Shown: in pieces, positions 10,626 to 22,391 of the stretch | How the letters are laid out: every line of letters starts with the position of its first letter | Position numbering within the stretch: the first letter of the stretch is position 1 | Assembly (NCBI RefSeq): GCF_963422355.1 | Contig: NC_085095.1 | Coordinates: forward strand, 6,472,827 to 6,536,826 | Reading direction: 5' to 3' | Length of the DNA: 64,000 nucleotides | Source of the DNA: Corticium candelabrum | Taxonomy: Eukaryota; Porifera; Homoscleromorpha; Homosclerophorida; Plakinidae | The notes under the pieces: generated by a model | Database searches by the model: none | Told to the model about the DNA's origin: nothing | Seen by the model: the letters and a program-made list of their open reading frames with translations, nothing else | Made by a program: the position numbers and the translations under genes

Positions 10626-13340
10626 ATGGCACAGTCCGGTCTCCTGACAAAGAAAGGAAGATCTCCCGTTCCTCTGCGAGGAGTGAAAGTAGTAACAAGC
10701 GTACGTGGTTACGCTGCGCATGTTGAGAGCAGTTTCGAGTATGAGAACGAGGGTAGACACCCAATTGAAGCAATTTTTACTTTTCCATTAGACTCTTCTT
10801 CTGTCGTCGTTGATTTCGCGGCTACTCTCGACGACCGAAAGATCAAAGGGAAAGTGAAGGAGAAACAGAAAGCGAAAGCTAGGTATGATGACGCAATTGC
10901 AGGCGGTCAGTCTGCCTTGCTGATGGAATTCGAGCGTGACGATATCTTCACTGTGAGTGTGGGCAATCTTCCCGCTCAGAAGAAGGCTGTGGTGACGCTG
11001 AAGTACATTATGGAGCTGCATACCGAGCATGATGGCTCGGTCAAATTCAATTTGCCCTCCGTTCTCACTCCAAGGTACAGCAAGGCCGGAGAAGAAAATC
11101 CAACGGAAGATGTTACTTATCTTCCTGCTTCTCAGATTCCCTACACTTTCAGTTTCAACGCTCGAATTGAAGGCGACGTGAATAAAGTAGAATCGGTCAG
11201 CCATAAGCTGAAAGTGACAACAACTTTTGATGATAAAGGTTTCCAAGTGACTGATGTAGCTCTGGCTGATGAACATAGGTTTGATAAAGATCTTGTTCTA
11301 ACCATAGCGCCTGGCAATCTTCATAGGCCACATGTCATTGTAGAGGCAGGGAGTACTTCTGAAGCCAATCATTCGTTACTGCAAAACCCGGCCATCTCTT
11401 TGAATTACTTTCCAGATTTCAGCTTGGCTGAATCTGTCAGTGAGCTGGTGTTTGTTATTGATAGAAGTATTAGTATGGATGGATCATACATGGATGCGGC
11501 AAAGGAAACACTAATGCTATTTCTTAAAAGCATCCCAAAGGGCTGCTTTTTCAACATCGTAGGATTTGGCTCTACGTATACGTTTTTGTTTCGGCGCAGT
11601 GTTCCATATGATCAGACTCACCTTGATAAGGCATCAAAGCATACCCAAAGCATTTCTGCTGATATGGGATGTACAGAATTACTAAAACCTCTCCAGAAAG
11701 TATTTAGCATGCCTTCAAAGAATGGCCTTCCTAAGCAGGTGTTTGTTCTTACTGATGGTGCTGTGTCTAGTACCAGAGCTGTTATTAAGGAAGTGAAGAA
11801 GAATGTTCATGTAGCAAGGTACAATACTAGTAGTGTGTGGCTGCACGTGTGAAATTTTTGTACTCATTTTTTATGATGATGTGACAGGTGTTTTGCTGTC
11901 GGCATTGGGTCTGGAGCATCGACTGAATTAGTGGAGGGTATTGCTCTTTTGGGTAATGGATCTAGTGAATATATTCAGACGGGAGAGAGAATGCAACCAA
12001 AGGTGAATACTCTCATTGTTTATGTTCTTTGTTTAACTAATTATTTTCTATAGGTGATGCGAATGCTGAAGAGAGCTCTGGCAGCATCAATTTCAGATGT
12101 TTGCATCACATGGTCTCTTCCTGATGATGCTTGTGTCATTCAGACACCAACAAAGATTCCTCCCGTGTTCAGTGGTAATCGTTTGATCATTTATGGACTT
12201 GTATCCCATATGCCATCATCTGTGGTGCACAACTGCTCTGCAACGATGAAGGGTGTTGTCAGTGGCAATCCATTTGAGCACACGTTGTCATTTTCACTCG
12301 ATGCACGAAGCACTGCACCCAGCATGGCTATTCACCAGCTTGCCATTAGGTCAGTCCTTAATGATCTCCAAGAAGACAGCACAAGTGAAGATACAGAAAA
12401 GAAATTAGGCAAGTTGTCAGTGGAACGTGGTGAAATGGCACCAAAATCAAGAGAGAAATTAGTGGTAGAGCTCAGCACAGCAGCTAGTGTTGTGTGTAAG
12501 CAAACAGCATTTATTGCTGTGAATGATGAAAGCGAAGTGCCTGCGCAGGGCAGCATGGAAGTGCATCATATTCCTGTAGCTGTTGGAAGTGACTCGGCCA
12601 TATACTACTCATCTCTTGGGACGTACTTTCCAGATATGCCTATTTTTTTGTCATTACGTTCTAAAAAGAAAGCTGGAAGTTTCTTTGGACATTTATTTGG
12701 AAGACAGGCTCAAAAATTAAGTAGTAGAGGTGCTAAGTTTAATGTAGCACATACGCAGTCAAAGTCTTTGAGTAGAAATGCACCTATGCTTGAAGGTGCA
12801 GAATCAGAAGGTGCACTACCGCTTACAGGATGTGCATTTGGAGGTGGCGGTTTAGGAGGTGTACAGGCCGGCCCTGACTATGTGGATGCTGCTCAAGTAT
12901 GTGGACCACGTTCATTTTCACACCAGTACCGTAGTGATGGTGATAAGGAGAATGCAGCTGCTGAACGTTGTTCAACGAGTGACTATCAGAGTCATCCTCA
13001 AACCCAGTCTCAAGGAGACTTGCTACCATCCATGTTAGTCATTGTATCACAGCAGAAGGCATCAGGAGCTTGGGCACTAACTGCTGAGACTGCGCAGCTT
13101 ATCAATAAATCAATGAAAGACTTGGAGTATGCCTCACCTTTTCCTACTTCAATGTCTAAAATTCAGTCATCTGTGTGGGTAACTGCTGTGATATTAGTCT
13201 GGTTGGAGATGAAGTTGGATGCTTATAGAGATGAGTGGGAGCTGTTGGGAGAAAAGGCTAAAAGATGGCTAAAAGAGCAAGCATTACCACAGGGAATAAC
13301 TTTGCAGTCTCTGCTAACTGATGCACGTAAATTGTTGTAA
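10626..13340 (+). CDS. VIT and VWA domain protein, VWA5A-like, copy 1
   Basis: Three exons, 10626-11818, 11888-12002 and 12054-13340, with GT-AG sites and matching phases, give 864 residues. Order: VIT domain (about residues 15-140, with GYAAHVESSFEYEN and FPLD), then a VWA domain from about 273. The VWA metal site is complete: DRSIS (D279, S281, S283), T350 in GCTEL, and D377 in LTDGA. Exon 2 encodes CFAVGIGSGAST, and exon 3 begins VMRMLKRAL. A Gly-rich stretch (CAFGGGGLGG) and a conserved C-terminal part (SSVWVTAVILVWLEMKLDAY) follow. No signal peptide or membrane segment is seen, so it is probably intracellular, as VWA5A (LOH11CR2A/BCSC-1) is thought to be. The family's biochemical role is poorly known. 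The reading frame is intact. ATG 10626 is the start shared by all four copies. Confidence 0.9.
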
Positions 13341-14160
13341 ATTCCGTGGACTCTAATGGAGTGCATTGTATTAGTTTGACTCTTGACTTATGTGCTACTT
13401 GCTACAAGCTGTTTCTGCTGTCTAGCTGAGAGATTTATGTACTGGCTTTGTCGATATGCAAACTGACATTTTGCACACCCTGAAGGCATGCATTTTGATT
13501 ATACTGTATGGACAATTGCAGTTGAGTAGCTTTTTACTCAATAACAATCTAGGACTTCACTTATCCTATTGCAACATCTCATAATTTTAGACTCGTGACC
13601 AGTCTCGCAGCTCTTTCGTCGTTCCCGGATGTTCAATCCTGACAAGGATCATAGACCCTTGGCTGCTAGCTTATTTATATATTACGGAACATGCAGCTGC
13701 TGCACATTCACGAACTATTTGAAACTTTGAACGTGTCTAAATGTACCTGAACTATGCTTTTGCTAAGTTTCGCGCTCGTCCGACGCCATTCGAGCACGTT
13801 TTTGGCCATGGTACTGGACGGAGTCGCTAATATCGTCCACATCTGTCTATCGACACGCCCACATCCGTCTATCAACCCACTTACGCGTCTAATATCGTCG
13901 AGGTGGTCGACGCGACCTACTACCGTAACCCGAGGCACATGCGCGCCTCGGGTCTAATAAAAGTACAGATACAGTGCTTCTCTAAAGCTAACTAAAAATT
14001 TTTGTCAGGATTAAATCTCGGATAACCGCAACACGCGTAGGACGTCATCAATAGATTCCGTATAACTAAAAATACCCTTGACGTAGGCGTGGTCAGGAGC
14101 AACATTGGTCGGCAGCTCTAGCTTTTCTTCGCTTCACCACGTTTCGTGTGTGTGTCAAAT
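13341..14160 (+). other. 3' flank of VWA copy 1
   Basis: Non-coding sequence shared with the flanks of copies 2, 3 and (in two pieces) 4. It contains a short segment (about 13,592-13,635) that is inverted in copies 3 and 4, tandem CACATCCGTCTATC motifs (about 13,835-13,880) and an AATAAA signal near 13,957. Its right part matches the region upstream of REPS (56.08-56.53 kb), so it is probably a duplicated REPS 5' flank. Confidence 0.6.
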
Positions 14161-14237
14161 ATGCCACCGGACGCGTTCGAACGCATTCCGAACCTGCACG
14201 TCGCTTTCACGCGCTCCTCGCCCACAACAGCCTCTCA
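14161..14237 (+). pseudogene. fragment of REPS-like first exon
   Basis: The sequence matches 56,535-56,616 at the REPS locus and 18,667-18,743. It starts ATGCCACCGGACGCG and stays open, but is cut at 14,237, where VTA1 exon 2 sequence begins on the other strand. The junction has the microhomology GCCG. It marks the end of one duplication unit. Confidence 0.55.
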
Positions 14238-14453
14238 AGCCGGTTGTTTGTTGCCTCCTATTCGTAGACCCTCTTGAATGGCATAGAGAGAACCTACAAC
14301 GCACTAGTCACGTGACCCGCTTTATCACCCTCTACTAAAAACCTGACAGCGTTACTTACAATAGTATGAAACGACAGGATCCCTTTTCTCAAAATCCCGC
14401 GCAGTGCGAAGAAACGGCTGCAACGACTTGACCTCCGGAGGCACAGACATCAT
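14238..14453 (-). pseudogene. VTA1 5' fragment: exon 1 and part of exon 2
   Basis: A near-identical copy of VTA1 exon 1 (14,453-14,360, with EKRDPVVSYY) and the first 56 bases of exon 2 (14,293-14,238), with the intron between them. The rest of the gene is missing; exon 2 is fused to a REPS-like exon fragment. A few residues differ from the parent (LRTARDF against LRAAREF). The fragment cannot make VTA1. The matching upstream region continues to about 14,775. Confidence 0.88.
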
Positions 14454-14775
14454 CGACGAAGACCCGGATAACCACTTTATGACCCTAATGTGGGCCCCGG
14501 ATAATACATTTATAATGTCTCTCTCGCGTTTCTGGATCCGGTCACGTATTTGCAAATCAGCTCTATCCAAGAAGAAATGGACTATGACACGCACAACACA
14601 ATTCGACCTAAAACTTGTCTTGTAACTTTGGAAAACAATGATTATGAAGCATCTGCGTTGTGTGTTAGAGAAACAACTTAGAATTACTAGAGGATAATTG
14701 GCGACATCCGCTCTCGTAACAATTTGGCACATACGGTAAAAGTGGAACTAAAATTTTAGTAAAAATGATATACAC

Positions 14776-15059
14776 TGTACATGTCTACACTGTGCATGTC
14801 TACACTGTGCATGTCTACACTGTGCATGTCTACACTGTGCATGTCTACACTGTGCATGTCTACACTGTGCATGTCTACACTGTGCATGTCTACACTGTGC
14901 ATGTCTACACTGTGCATGTCTACACTGTGCATGTCTACACTGTGCATGTCTACACTGTGCATGTCTACACTGTGCATGTCTACACTGTGCATGTCTACAC
15001 TGTGCATGTCTACACTGTGCATGTCTACACTGTGCATGTCTACACTGTGCATGTCTACG
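14776..15059. repeat. 15-bp minisatellite upstream of VWA copy 2
   Basis: About 19 copies of CATGTCTACACTGTG. It starts at the same relative position as the 18-bp array of copy 1 (after AAAAATGATATACACTGTA) and ends in the same CATGTCTACGCTTGT. The two arrays share an origin but were homogenised to different units. Confidence 0.93.
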
Positions 15060-15060
15060 C

Positions 15061-15135
15061 TTGTACGCTGAACAGATAATACCGTCCACATCCGTCTATC
15101 GACCCGCCCACATCTGTCATGTGATAACGTCAGTA
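15061..15135 (+). promoter_or_regulatory. upstream segment of VWA copy 2 (class A)
   Basis: Almost identical to 10,555-10,625, with the CACATCCGTCTATCGAC motif. It ends at the ATG of copy 2. Confidence 0.42.
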
Positions 15136-17850
15136 ATGGCACCGTCCGGTCTCCTGACAAAGAAAGGAAGATCTCCCATTCCTCTGCGAGGAGTGAAAGT
15201 AGTAACAAGCGTACGTGGTTACGCTGCGCATGTTGAGAGCAGTTTCGAGTATGAGAACGAGGGTAGACACCCAATTGAAGCAATTTTTACTTTTCCACTA
15301 GACTCTTCTTCTATCGTCGTTGATTTCGCGGCTACTCTCGACGACCGAAAGATCAAAGGGAAAGTGAAGGAGAAACAGAAAGCGAAAGATATGTATGATG
15401 ACGCAATTGCAGGCGGTCAGTCTGCCTTTCTGATGGAATCCGAGCGTGACGATATCTTCACTGTGAGTGTGGGCAATCTTCCCGCTCAGAAGAAGGCTGT
15501 GGTGACGCTGAAGTACATTACGGAGCTGCATACAGAGCATGATGGCTCGGTCAAATTCAATTTGCCGTCCGTTCTCACTCCAAGGTACAGCAAGGCCGGA
15601 GAAGAAAATCCAACGAAAGATGTTACTTATCTTCCTGCTTCTCGGATTCCCTACACTTTCAGTTTCAACGCTCGAATTGAAGGCGACGTGAATAAAGTAG
15701 AATCGGTCAGCCATAAGCTGAAAGTGACAACAACTATTGATGATAAAGGGTTCCAAGTGACTGATGTAACGCTGGCTGAAGAACATAGGTTTGATAAAGA
15801 TCTTGTTCTAACCATAGCGCCTGGCAATCTTCACAGGCCACATGTCATTGTAGAGGCAGGGAGTACTTCTGAAGCCAATCATTCGTTGCTGCAAAACCCG
15901 GCCATCTCTTTGAATTACTTTGCAGATTTCAGCTCGGCTGAATCTGTCAGTGAGCTGGTTTTTGTTATTGATAGAAGTGGTAGTATGGCTGGATCATACA
16001 TCGATGCGGCAAAGGAAACACTAATGCTATTTCTTAAAAGCATCCCAAAGGGCTGCTTTTTCAACATCGTAGGATTTGGCTCTACGTATACGTTTTTGTT
16101 TCCGTGCAGTGTTCCATATGATCAGACTCACCTTGATAAGGCATCAAAGCATACCTAAAGCATTTCTGCTGATATGGGAGGTACAGAATTACTAGAACCT
16201 CTCCAGAAAGTATTTAGCATGCGTTCAAAGAATGGCCTTCCTAAGCAGGTGTTTGTTCTTACTGATGGTGCTGTGTCTAGTACCTGGGCTGTTATTAAAG
16301 AAGTGAAGGAGAATGTTCATGTAGCAAGGTACAGTACTAGTAGTGTGTGGCTGCATGTGTGATATTTTTGTACTCATTTTTTATGATGATGTGACAGGTG
16401 TTTTGCTGTCGGCATTGGGTCTGGAGCATCGACTGAATTAGTGAAGGGTATTGCTCTTTCGGGTAATGGATCTAGCGAATTTATTCAGACGGGAGAGAGA
16501 ATGCAACCAAAGGTGAATACTCTCATGGTTTATGTTCTTTGTGTAACTAATTATTTTCTATAGGTGATGCGAATGCTGAAAAGAGCTCTGGCAGCATCAA
16601 TTTCAGATGTTTGCATCACATGGTCTCTTCCTGATGATGCTCGTGTCATTCAGACACCAACAAAGATTCCTCCCGTGTTCAGTGGTGATCGTTTGATCAT
16701 TTATGGACTTGTATCCAATATGCCATCATCTGTGGTGCACAACTGCTCTGCAACGATGAAGGGTGTTGTCAGTGGCAATCCATTTGAGCACACGTTGTCA
16801 TTTTCACTCGATGCACGAAGCACTGCACCCAGCATGGCTATTCACCAGCTTGCCATTAGATCAGTCCTTAATGATCTCCAAGAAGACAGCACAAGTGAAG
16901 ATACAGAAAAGAAATTAGGCAAGTTGTCAGTGGAACGTGGTGAAACGCCACCAAAATCAAGAGAGAAATTAGTGGTAGAGCTCAGCACTGCAGCTAGTGT
17001 TGTGTGTAAGCAAACAGCATTTATTGCTGTGAATGATGAAAGCGAAGTGCCTGTGCAGGGCAGCATGGAAGTGCATCATATTCCTGTAGCTGTTGCAAGT
17101 GACTCGGCCATATACTACTCATCTTTTGAGACGTCCTTTTCAGATATGCATACTTATTATTCGTTAGGTTCTAAAAAGAAAGCTGGAAGTTTCTTTGGAC
17201 GTTTATTTGGAAGACAGGCTCAAAAATTAAGTAGTAGAGGTGCTAAGTTTGATGTAGCACATACGCGGTCAAAGTCTTTGAGTAGAAATGCACCTATGCT
17301 TGAAGGTGCAGAATCAAAAGGTGCACTACCGCTTACAGGATGTGCATTTGGAGGTGGCGGTTTAGGAGGTGTACAGGCCGGCCCTGACTATGTGGATGCT
17401 GCTCAAGTATGTGGACTACGTTCATTTTCACACCAGTACCGTAGTGATGGTGATAAGGAGAATGCAGCTGCTGAACGTTGTTCAACGAGTGACTATCAGA
17501 GTCATCCTCAAACCCAGTCTCAAGGAGACTTGCTACCATCCATGTTAGTCATTGTATCACAGCAGAAGGCATCAGGAGCTTGGGCACTAACTGCTGAGAC
17601 TGCGCAGCTTATCAATAAATCAATGAAAGACTTGGAGTATACCTCACCGTTTCCTACTCCAATGTCTAAAAGTCAGTCATCTGTGTGGGTAACTGCTGTG
17701 ATATTAGTCTGGTTGGAGATGAAGTTGGATGCTTATAGAGATGAGTGGGAGCTGTTGGGAGAAAAGGCTAAAAGCTGGCTAAAAGAGCAAGCATTACCAC
17801 AGGGAATAACTTTGCAGTCTCTGCTAACTGATGCACGTACATTGTTCTAA
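15136..17850 (+). pseudogene. VIT and VWA domain gene copy 2, stopped by one nonsense codon
   Basis: The same three-exon structure as copy 1, shifted by 4,510 bases: 15136-16328, 16398-16512 and 16564-17850. A TAA at 16156-16158 replaces the CAA found in copies 1, 3 and 4, at codon 341. It lies inside the VWA domain, between the DRSGS metal motif and the Thr of GGTEL. Everything else is open, including exon 3 (428 codons). The truncated product would hold the VIT domain and a partial VWA fold. It is either a young pseudogene, a segregating null allele or a single-base sequence error; the rest of the gene shows no decay. Confidence 0.88.
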
Positions 17851-18666
17851 AATTCCGTGGACTATAATGGAGTGCATTGTATTAGTTTGACTCTTGACTT
17901 ATGTGCTACTTGCTACAAGCTGTTTCTGCTGTCTAGCTGAGAGATTTATGTACTGGCTTTGTCGATATGCAAACTGACATTTTGCACACCCTGAAGGCAT
18001 GCATTTTGATTATACTGTATAGACAATTGCAGTTGAGTAGGTTTCTACTCAATAACAATCTAGGACTTCACTTATCCTATTGCAACATCTCATAATTTTA
18101 GACTCGTGACCAGTCTCGCAGCTTTTTCGTCGTTCCCGGATGTTCAATCCTGACAAGGATCATAGACCCTTGGCTGCTAGCTTTTTTATATATTACGGAA
18201 CATGCAGCTGCTGCACATTTACGAACTATTTGAAACTTTGAAAGTGTCTAAATGTACCTGAACTATACTTTTGCTAAGTTTCGCGCTCGTCCGACGCCAT
18301 TCGAGCACGTTTTTGGCCATGGTACTGGACCGAGTCGCTAATATCGTCCACATCTGTCTATCGACATGCCCACATCCGTCTATCAACCCACTTACGCGTC
18401 TAATATCGTCGAGGTGGTCGACGCGACCTACTACCGTAACCCGAGGCACATGCGCGCCTCGGGTCTAATAAAAGTACAGATACAGTGCTTCCCTAAAGCT
18501 AACTAAAATTTTTTGTCAAAATCCCGGATAACCGCAACACGCGTAGGACGTCATCAATAGATTCCGTATAATTAAAAATACCCTTGACGTAGGCGTGGTC
18601 AGGAGCAACATTGGTCGGCAGCTCTCGCTTTTCTTCGCTTCACCACTTTTCGTGTGTGTGTCAAAT
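17851..18666 (+). other. 3' flank of VWA copy 2
   Basis: Collinear with the flank of copy 1 (offset about 4,510), including the CACATCCGTCTATC motifs (about 18,345-18,390), AATAAA near 18,467, and the part resembling the REPS upstream region. No gene was found. Confidence 0.6.
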
Positions 18667-18834
18667 ATGCCATCAGACGCGTTCAAACGCATTCCGAACC
18701 TGCACGTCGCTTTCACGCGCTCCTCGCCCACAACAGCCTCTCAAGCCGCCAAGCAGCCCGTCAGCCACCAAACCTTATCATCTCCCGGTAACCTAACGCC
18801 CCAACATCACGCCTTCGACGCAAAAAAGTAACCG
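18667..18834 (+). pseudogene. copy of REPS-like first exon
   Basis: ATG at 18,667 opens 40 codons plus one base to a GTAACC donor at 18,788. The encoded segment is hydrophilic and Ser/Pro/Gln-rich (SHQTLSSPG). The phase-1 end matches the phase-1 start of the REPS exon at 56,779. Similarity to the REPS locus runs to about 18,823 and then stops; no later REPS exon follows. It is best seen as a truncated duplicate of the REPS 5' end. Confidence 0.5.
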
Positions 18835-19062
18835 TCGAAACGTCTCAACATTCAAACAAATGTGAGATTGAGTAGCAAGAAAAACGAATTTTTTGGTCGG
18901 CTAATTAGGGACGAGGTACAGACAGAGGGCGCGCCTCGGTAACCGGAAAAGGAGCCAAGGACACTTGATTGCAAAAACCTATGTAGCTAGACTGACCCGA
19001 CTGGTAGACCCGCTTCGTGGAAAAGACTAAACCCGAGGAAAAGAAGCGCTGACCATCGATCT

Positions 19063-20848
19063 CTAGGCGTGAGATCTAGAGTTCCAGTCGATTCCGGTGA
19101 CAAAACTGAAGCAGGAGTTCCGGAGAAACCGGCGTGGAGCCAAGTTCGAGCTGTGAACACAAAGAGAACGCTTTTTAGCGGTGTCGCGAGATAGAGCATC
19201 TGCGATGGTGTTGGACTCTCCCGATATATGAACCGCCTGCCACGTAAACGAAAAATAGGCTGATGTGTAGTGTAGCGCTCGTAGCAAGTGCATCAGAAGC
19301 GGTACGCGGCTGGTACGTCGCTCTAGCGCCGCGACCACGGTAGAGTTGTCGCATTCGAATTTAACCCGCTGCCCTCGCCACTCGCTTCCCCAGACTGCTG
19401 CGGCCAGAAGAAGCGGTAGAAACTCATTTTCCGCAATAGGAAGAGGGCGCCATGAGTCGTTCCACTCCCACTGTACCCATTTGCCTGACCACACTGCGCC
19501 ACACCTCCATGTGCCTGATGCGTCGGAGCGAACGATCACTGATGGAACTGCGCGTCCCAGCGTCTGAAGCATCGACGAGCCGTTCAAGTCGGTCATGAAA
19601 GTGTCCCACCAGTGCAGGTCTGCTAAAGCTTCTTTGTTGAGGCGGACGCGATAATGGAGATGCTTCACGCAGGACGACAGGTTAATAAGTCTGCGTAAGA
19701 AAATGCGCCCCGGTTTTACCACTGTTGCCGTGTGGTGGAGGAAACCGATAAGAGACAGCAACTCTCTTTTCGTGCACGACCGACGACTGAGCCACCGGCG
19801 AACTTGTGCTTGAATGCGACACAGCTTCCCAGCGGAGAGCTTGATGAGCCCATGATCCGGATCAAGTTCTAGACCCAAGAACTGTATTCTCGTTGATGGG
19901 CCTTCTAGCTTGTGCCACGCTAGCGCTAGCGGAAAGCCCAGCTCTGAGCACGTGTTTAGCGGTATGGTTAGGTCGCGATCGCACTGCATTCCGTCGGGGC
20001 GACCAAAGAAGAGGTAATCGTCCAAGTAGTGAATACTGGAGCACACACCGCGGTTGAGCATGATCCACAACAAGGCGTCTGCTACTGCCGAAAATATCTT
20101 GGGCGCAGATCTTAGACCAAACGGCAATGCATGGTATAAGTACACTTTACCCTGCCAGCGGATTCCTAGGAGATGCCTGTCGGATGGATGAACCGGGATG
20201 TGACGGTAAGCGCTTTGGATGTCTAGTTTGGCTAGCAGGGTGACCTTACCCAGTTCAAGGATGTGCTGAGCTGCGACATCAACGCTGGTATAAGGTAAGT
20301 GTACACACGTCTCGATCAATGCCCTCATTGACGCTAGCTGAGTGCGGTGACGACAAGTCGACGATGAGACGCCATCGATCTGGCTGGTGCACTTTTGGAA
20401 TGACTTTCAGCGGGCTAACCTGTATGTCTGTCGACTGCCACTGCGTAGGGCCTGCGAGGCGACCTGCCTTACGCTCTTAATCCACGTAACTGTCGACGAC
20501 CTTGATATTGGCTGTAGCCGACGACATGTTACGACGCGATGGTCTGCAAGCAGCTCGAGTGTGGCCGAATCCGATGCGAAAACCATTTACCAGACCATCC
20601 AAGATGTAGTCATGGAAGGATGCGTCCGGGTAGGTAGCAAGCTCACGAGTCCCGGAACGTATACGTAGTGCCAGCGGGGAGAACGAGAGATCCGTGTCTA
20701 TCGGCGCGCGAGCTTCCGCCGGACGACAACTCTCCAGCGTCGACAAGTCTTTCATGTAGCGGTACTTGTTGTACACGCCGCTAAATTCCGGACGGACATA
20801 TTTTCTAGCGAGCACAACGACATGAGAGGTAGCCGCACCCAAAGACAC
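19063..20848 (-). pseudogene. RT and RNase H of the DIRS-like element
   Basis: Motifs in order: FHDYILDGLVNGFRIGF near the N-terminus, WRLIVDLSSP, LDIQSAYRHIPVHPSD, LPFGLRSAPKIF, the RT active site YLDDYLFFG, FLGLELDP, then RNase H with SDASG, a Glu in ENEFLPLLL, CDNSTVV and NTIADALSRD. The reading frame is broken by a TAA at 20,477-20,479, a one-base shift near 20,295, and a shift near the 3' end. The RT style (HYLDD, LPFGLRSAP) is that of DIRS/Ngaro-like elements rather than Ty3/gypsy. Confidence 0.78.
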
Positions 20849-21369
20849 AAGTGCACCAGTATAGTGAACAACACAACAGATGCCAACGGGTTGATAAAGA
20901 TAACCGGTATGCGTTTACTGTTAGCTATGACAAGCCGAGCGCGGCTTAATTTAGCAAAGAAAAACAACCAAGCAGCGGTAACCACAGGCAACAGGCAAAC
21001 CAGCAGTTCTGGCAAGTAAGCCGTTTCTGCGCTACTTACTAATCCAGCGTGCAGCCTCTTCACTTGTGACGAGATTCGTCGGTATGAAGATGAATCGTCT
21101 TCTCTCATGGTGCGTGATTAGATGCATCAGGACAGGCGTCGCATCGATGACCTGTGCGGCGTCATCGCAGACAGACGTGTCTGTAAGTACAACCCGCCCC
21201 GTTACAGGTACCGAAGTTGTACCTGCGGCATATTGGCTCTTGAGCGGCCGAGTAGGAGCTTCCCTTGTCCGATCGAGTAGACTTGCGTTGAGTTTGGCGG
21301 GAGGTGTTGCAGCCTCTGTCGTGTCACCCGGATTTTGATACAGGCACAAAGCGTATGCTGCAGTGCTAT

Positions 21370-22015
21370 GATCCGGCTGCAGTGCTATGGTCCGGCTCCA
21401 GACAGTGCAAGCAGCGGCTGGCAGGCGACTGGTCCATTGCTAAAATGGTAGCTGCGTACAGGAAAGCGTGCAACTGGCCCCAGACGATGGCCGGCGAGTG
21501 GGCGGCCAGCTGCCTAAAACGTGTGTCGCACAGCAGCCATCCGTTCCGGAATGGCATTGCGCTTCATGGACGACTAGTCGGAGGTACGCCATGAGGTCGA
21601 GCGCACGAGACGGAGAAGCCCGAAGCACAATGGCCGCCTAGATGGCAAAACACTGCACCCACGTGCCGAGCGGCGACACTTGACGTAGACGTCGGTGACC
21701 GGCCTCGTTCGCGCCGGTGACTGCAGAAGCCTGGAGTCGTCGGAGTAATTCTAAGTTGTCCGGTAGAAGCTCCGCAAAGTCAACAAACTGGCCCGACTGG
21801 ATACGTTTGACGAGTCTGGCTGGCACTGGTGACGTGCCTTCTCTCACTACTAGTGGATGAGCAGGTTCGGCCTCACAGGCGTTGACGGCTGGCCCTTGGA
21901 CAGTAGCTGCAATCGCGCCAAAGAGACCAGGCGCACCATCCGGCTGGCCGATCGGAATGTTTGCTAAGTCTCCAGCTGCTGGCATTGCGCTCAATGGAGG
22001 ATCTGAACCAAACAC
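21370..22015 (-). pseudogene. ORF1 (gag-like) part of the DIRS-like element
   Basis: Three frame-shifted pieces read VPARLVKRIQSGQFVDFAEL and LLPDNLELL, then AYLRLVVHEAQ, then FRQLAAHSPAIVWGQLHAFL and a CLHCLEPDH zinc-like motif. This order is known from the first ORF of DIRS-like elements. At least two frameshifts separate the pieces, so no complete protein is encoded. The start of ORF1 lies beyond Gypsy-2 at about 28,440. Confidence 0.6.
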
Positions 22016-22054
22016 TTTGTGACTACCATGCCGTACAGTCGGTCACGTTGCAGT

Positions 22055-22230
22055 TGTAATAGTTGGGCGTGTTAGTAACGTAAGAATGTTGGGAGGAGCT
22101 AGAGTATTGTAGACACGTTGCGCGATTATGTAAACGTTAGTTCGAGACAATAGACTCTTGGTGTGTGTTACGGCCATCCCGTCAAGTAGCAGGACCCATT
22201 CGAGAGACGTGCTGTGGGCAACCTGTTACA
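22055..22230 (+). repeat. Gypsy-2 5' LTR
   Basis: 176 bases, TG...CA ends, matching 27,323-27,505 except for a 7-base duplication. Confidence 0.92.
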
Positions 22231-22391
22231 AGTGGTGACAGGAGTGTAGACAGAGACAGGAGCTACGTTTAGTTCTGAAGCGGCGGGAGTTCATTCGCCA
22301 GGCGTTACTACGGCTCGCTGTCACACGCGCCAGGTGTTAGCACGCAAGTGGATTTGTAAGTACTGTACGTTATCGTTTTTTTCGTGATTGT

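Noticed and set aside
9146..10773. ORFs of 454 to 535 codons across the minisatellite
   Set aside because: Same array artefact; the minus-strand frame also runs through VWA exon 1 in a shadow frame.
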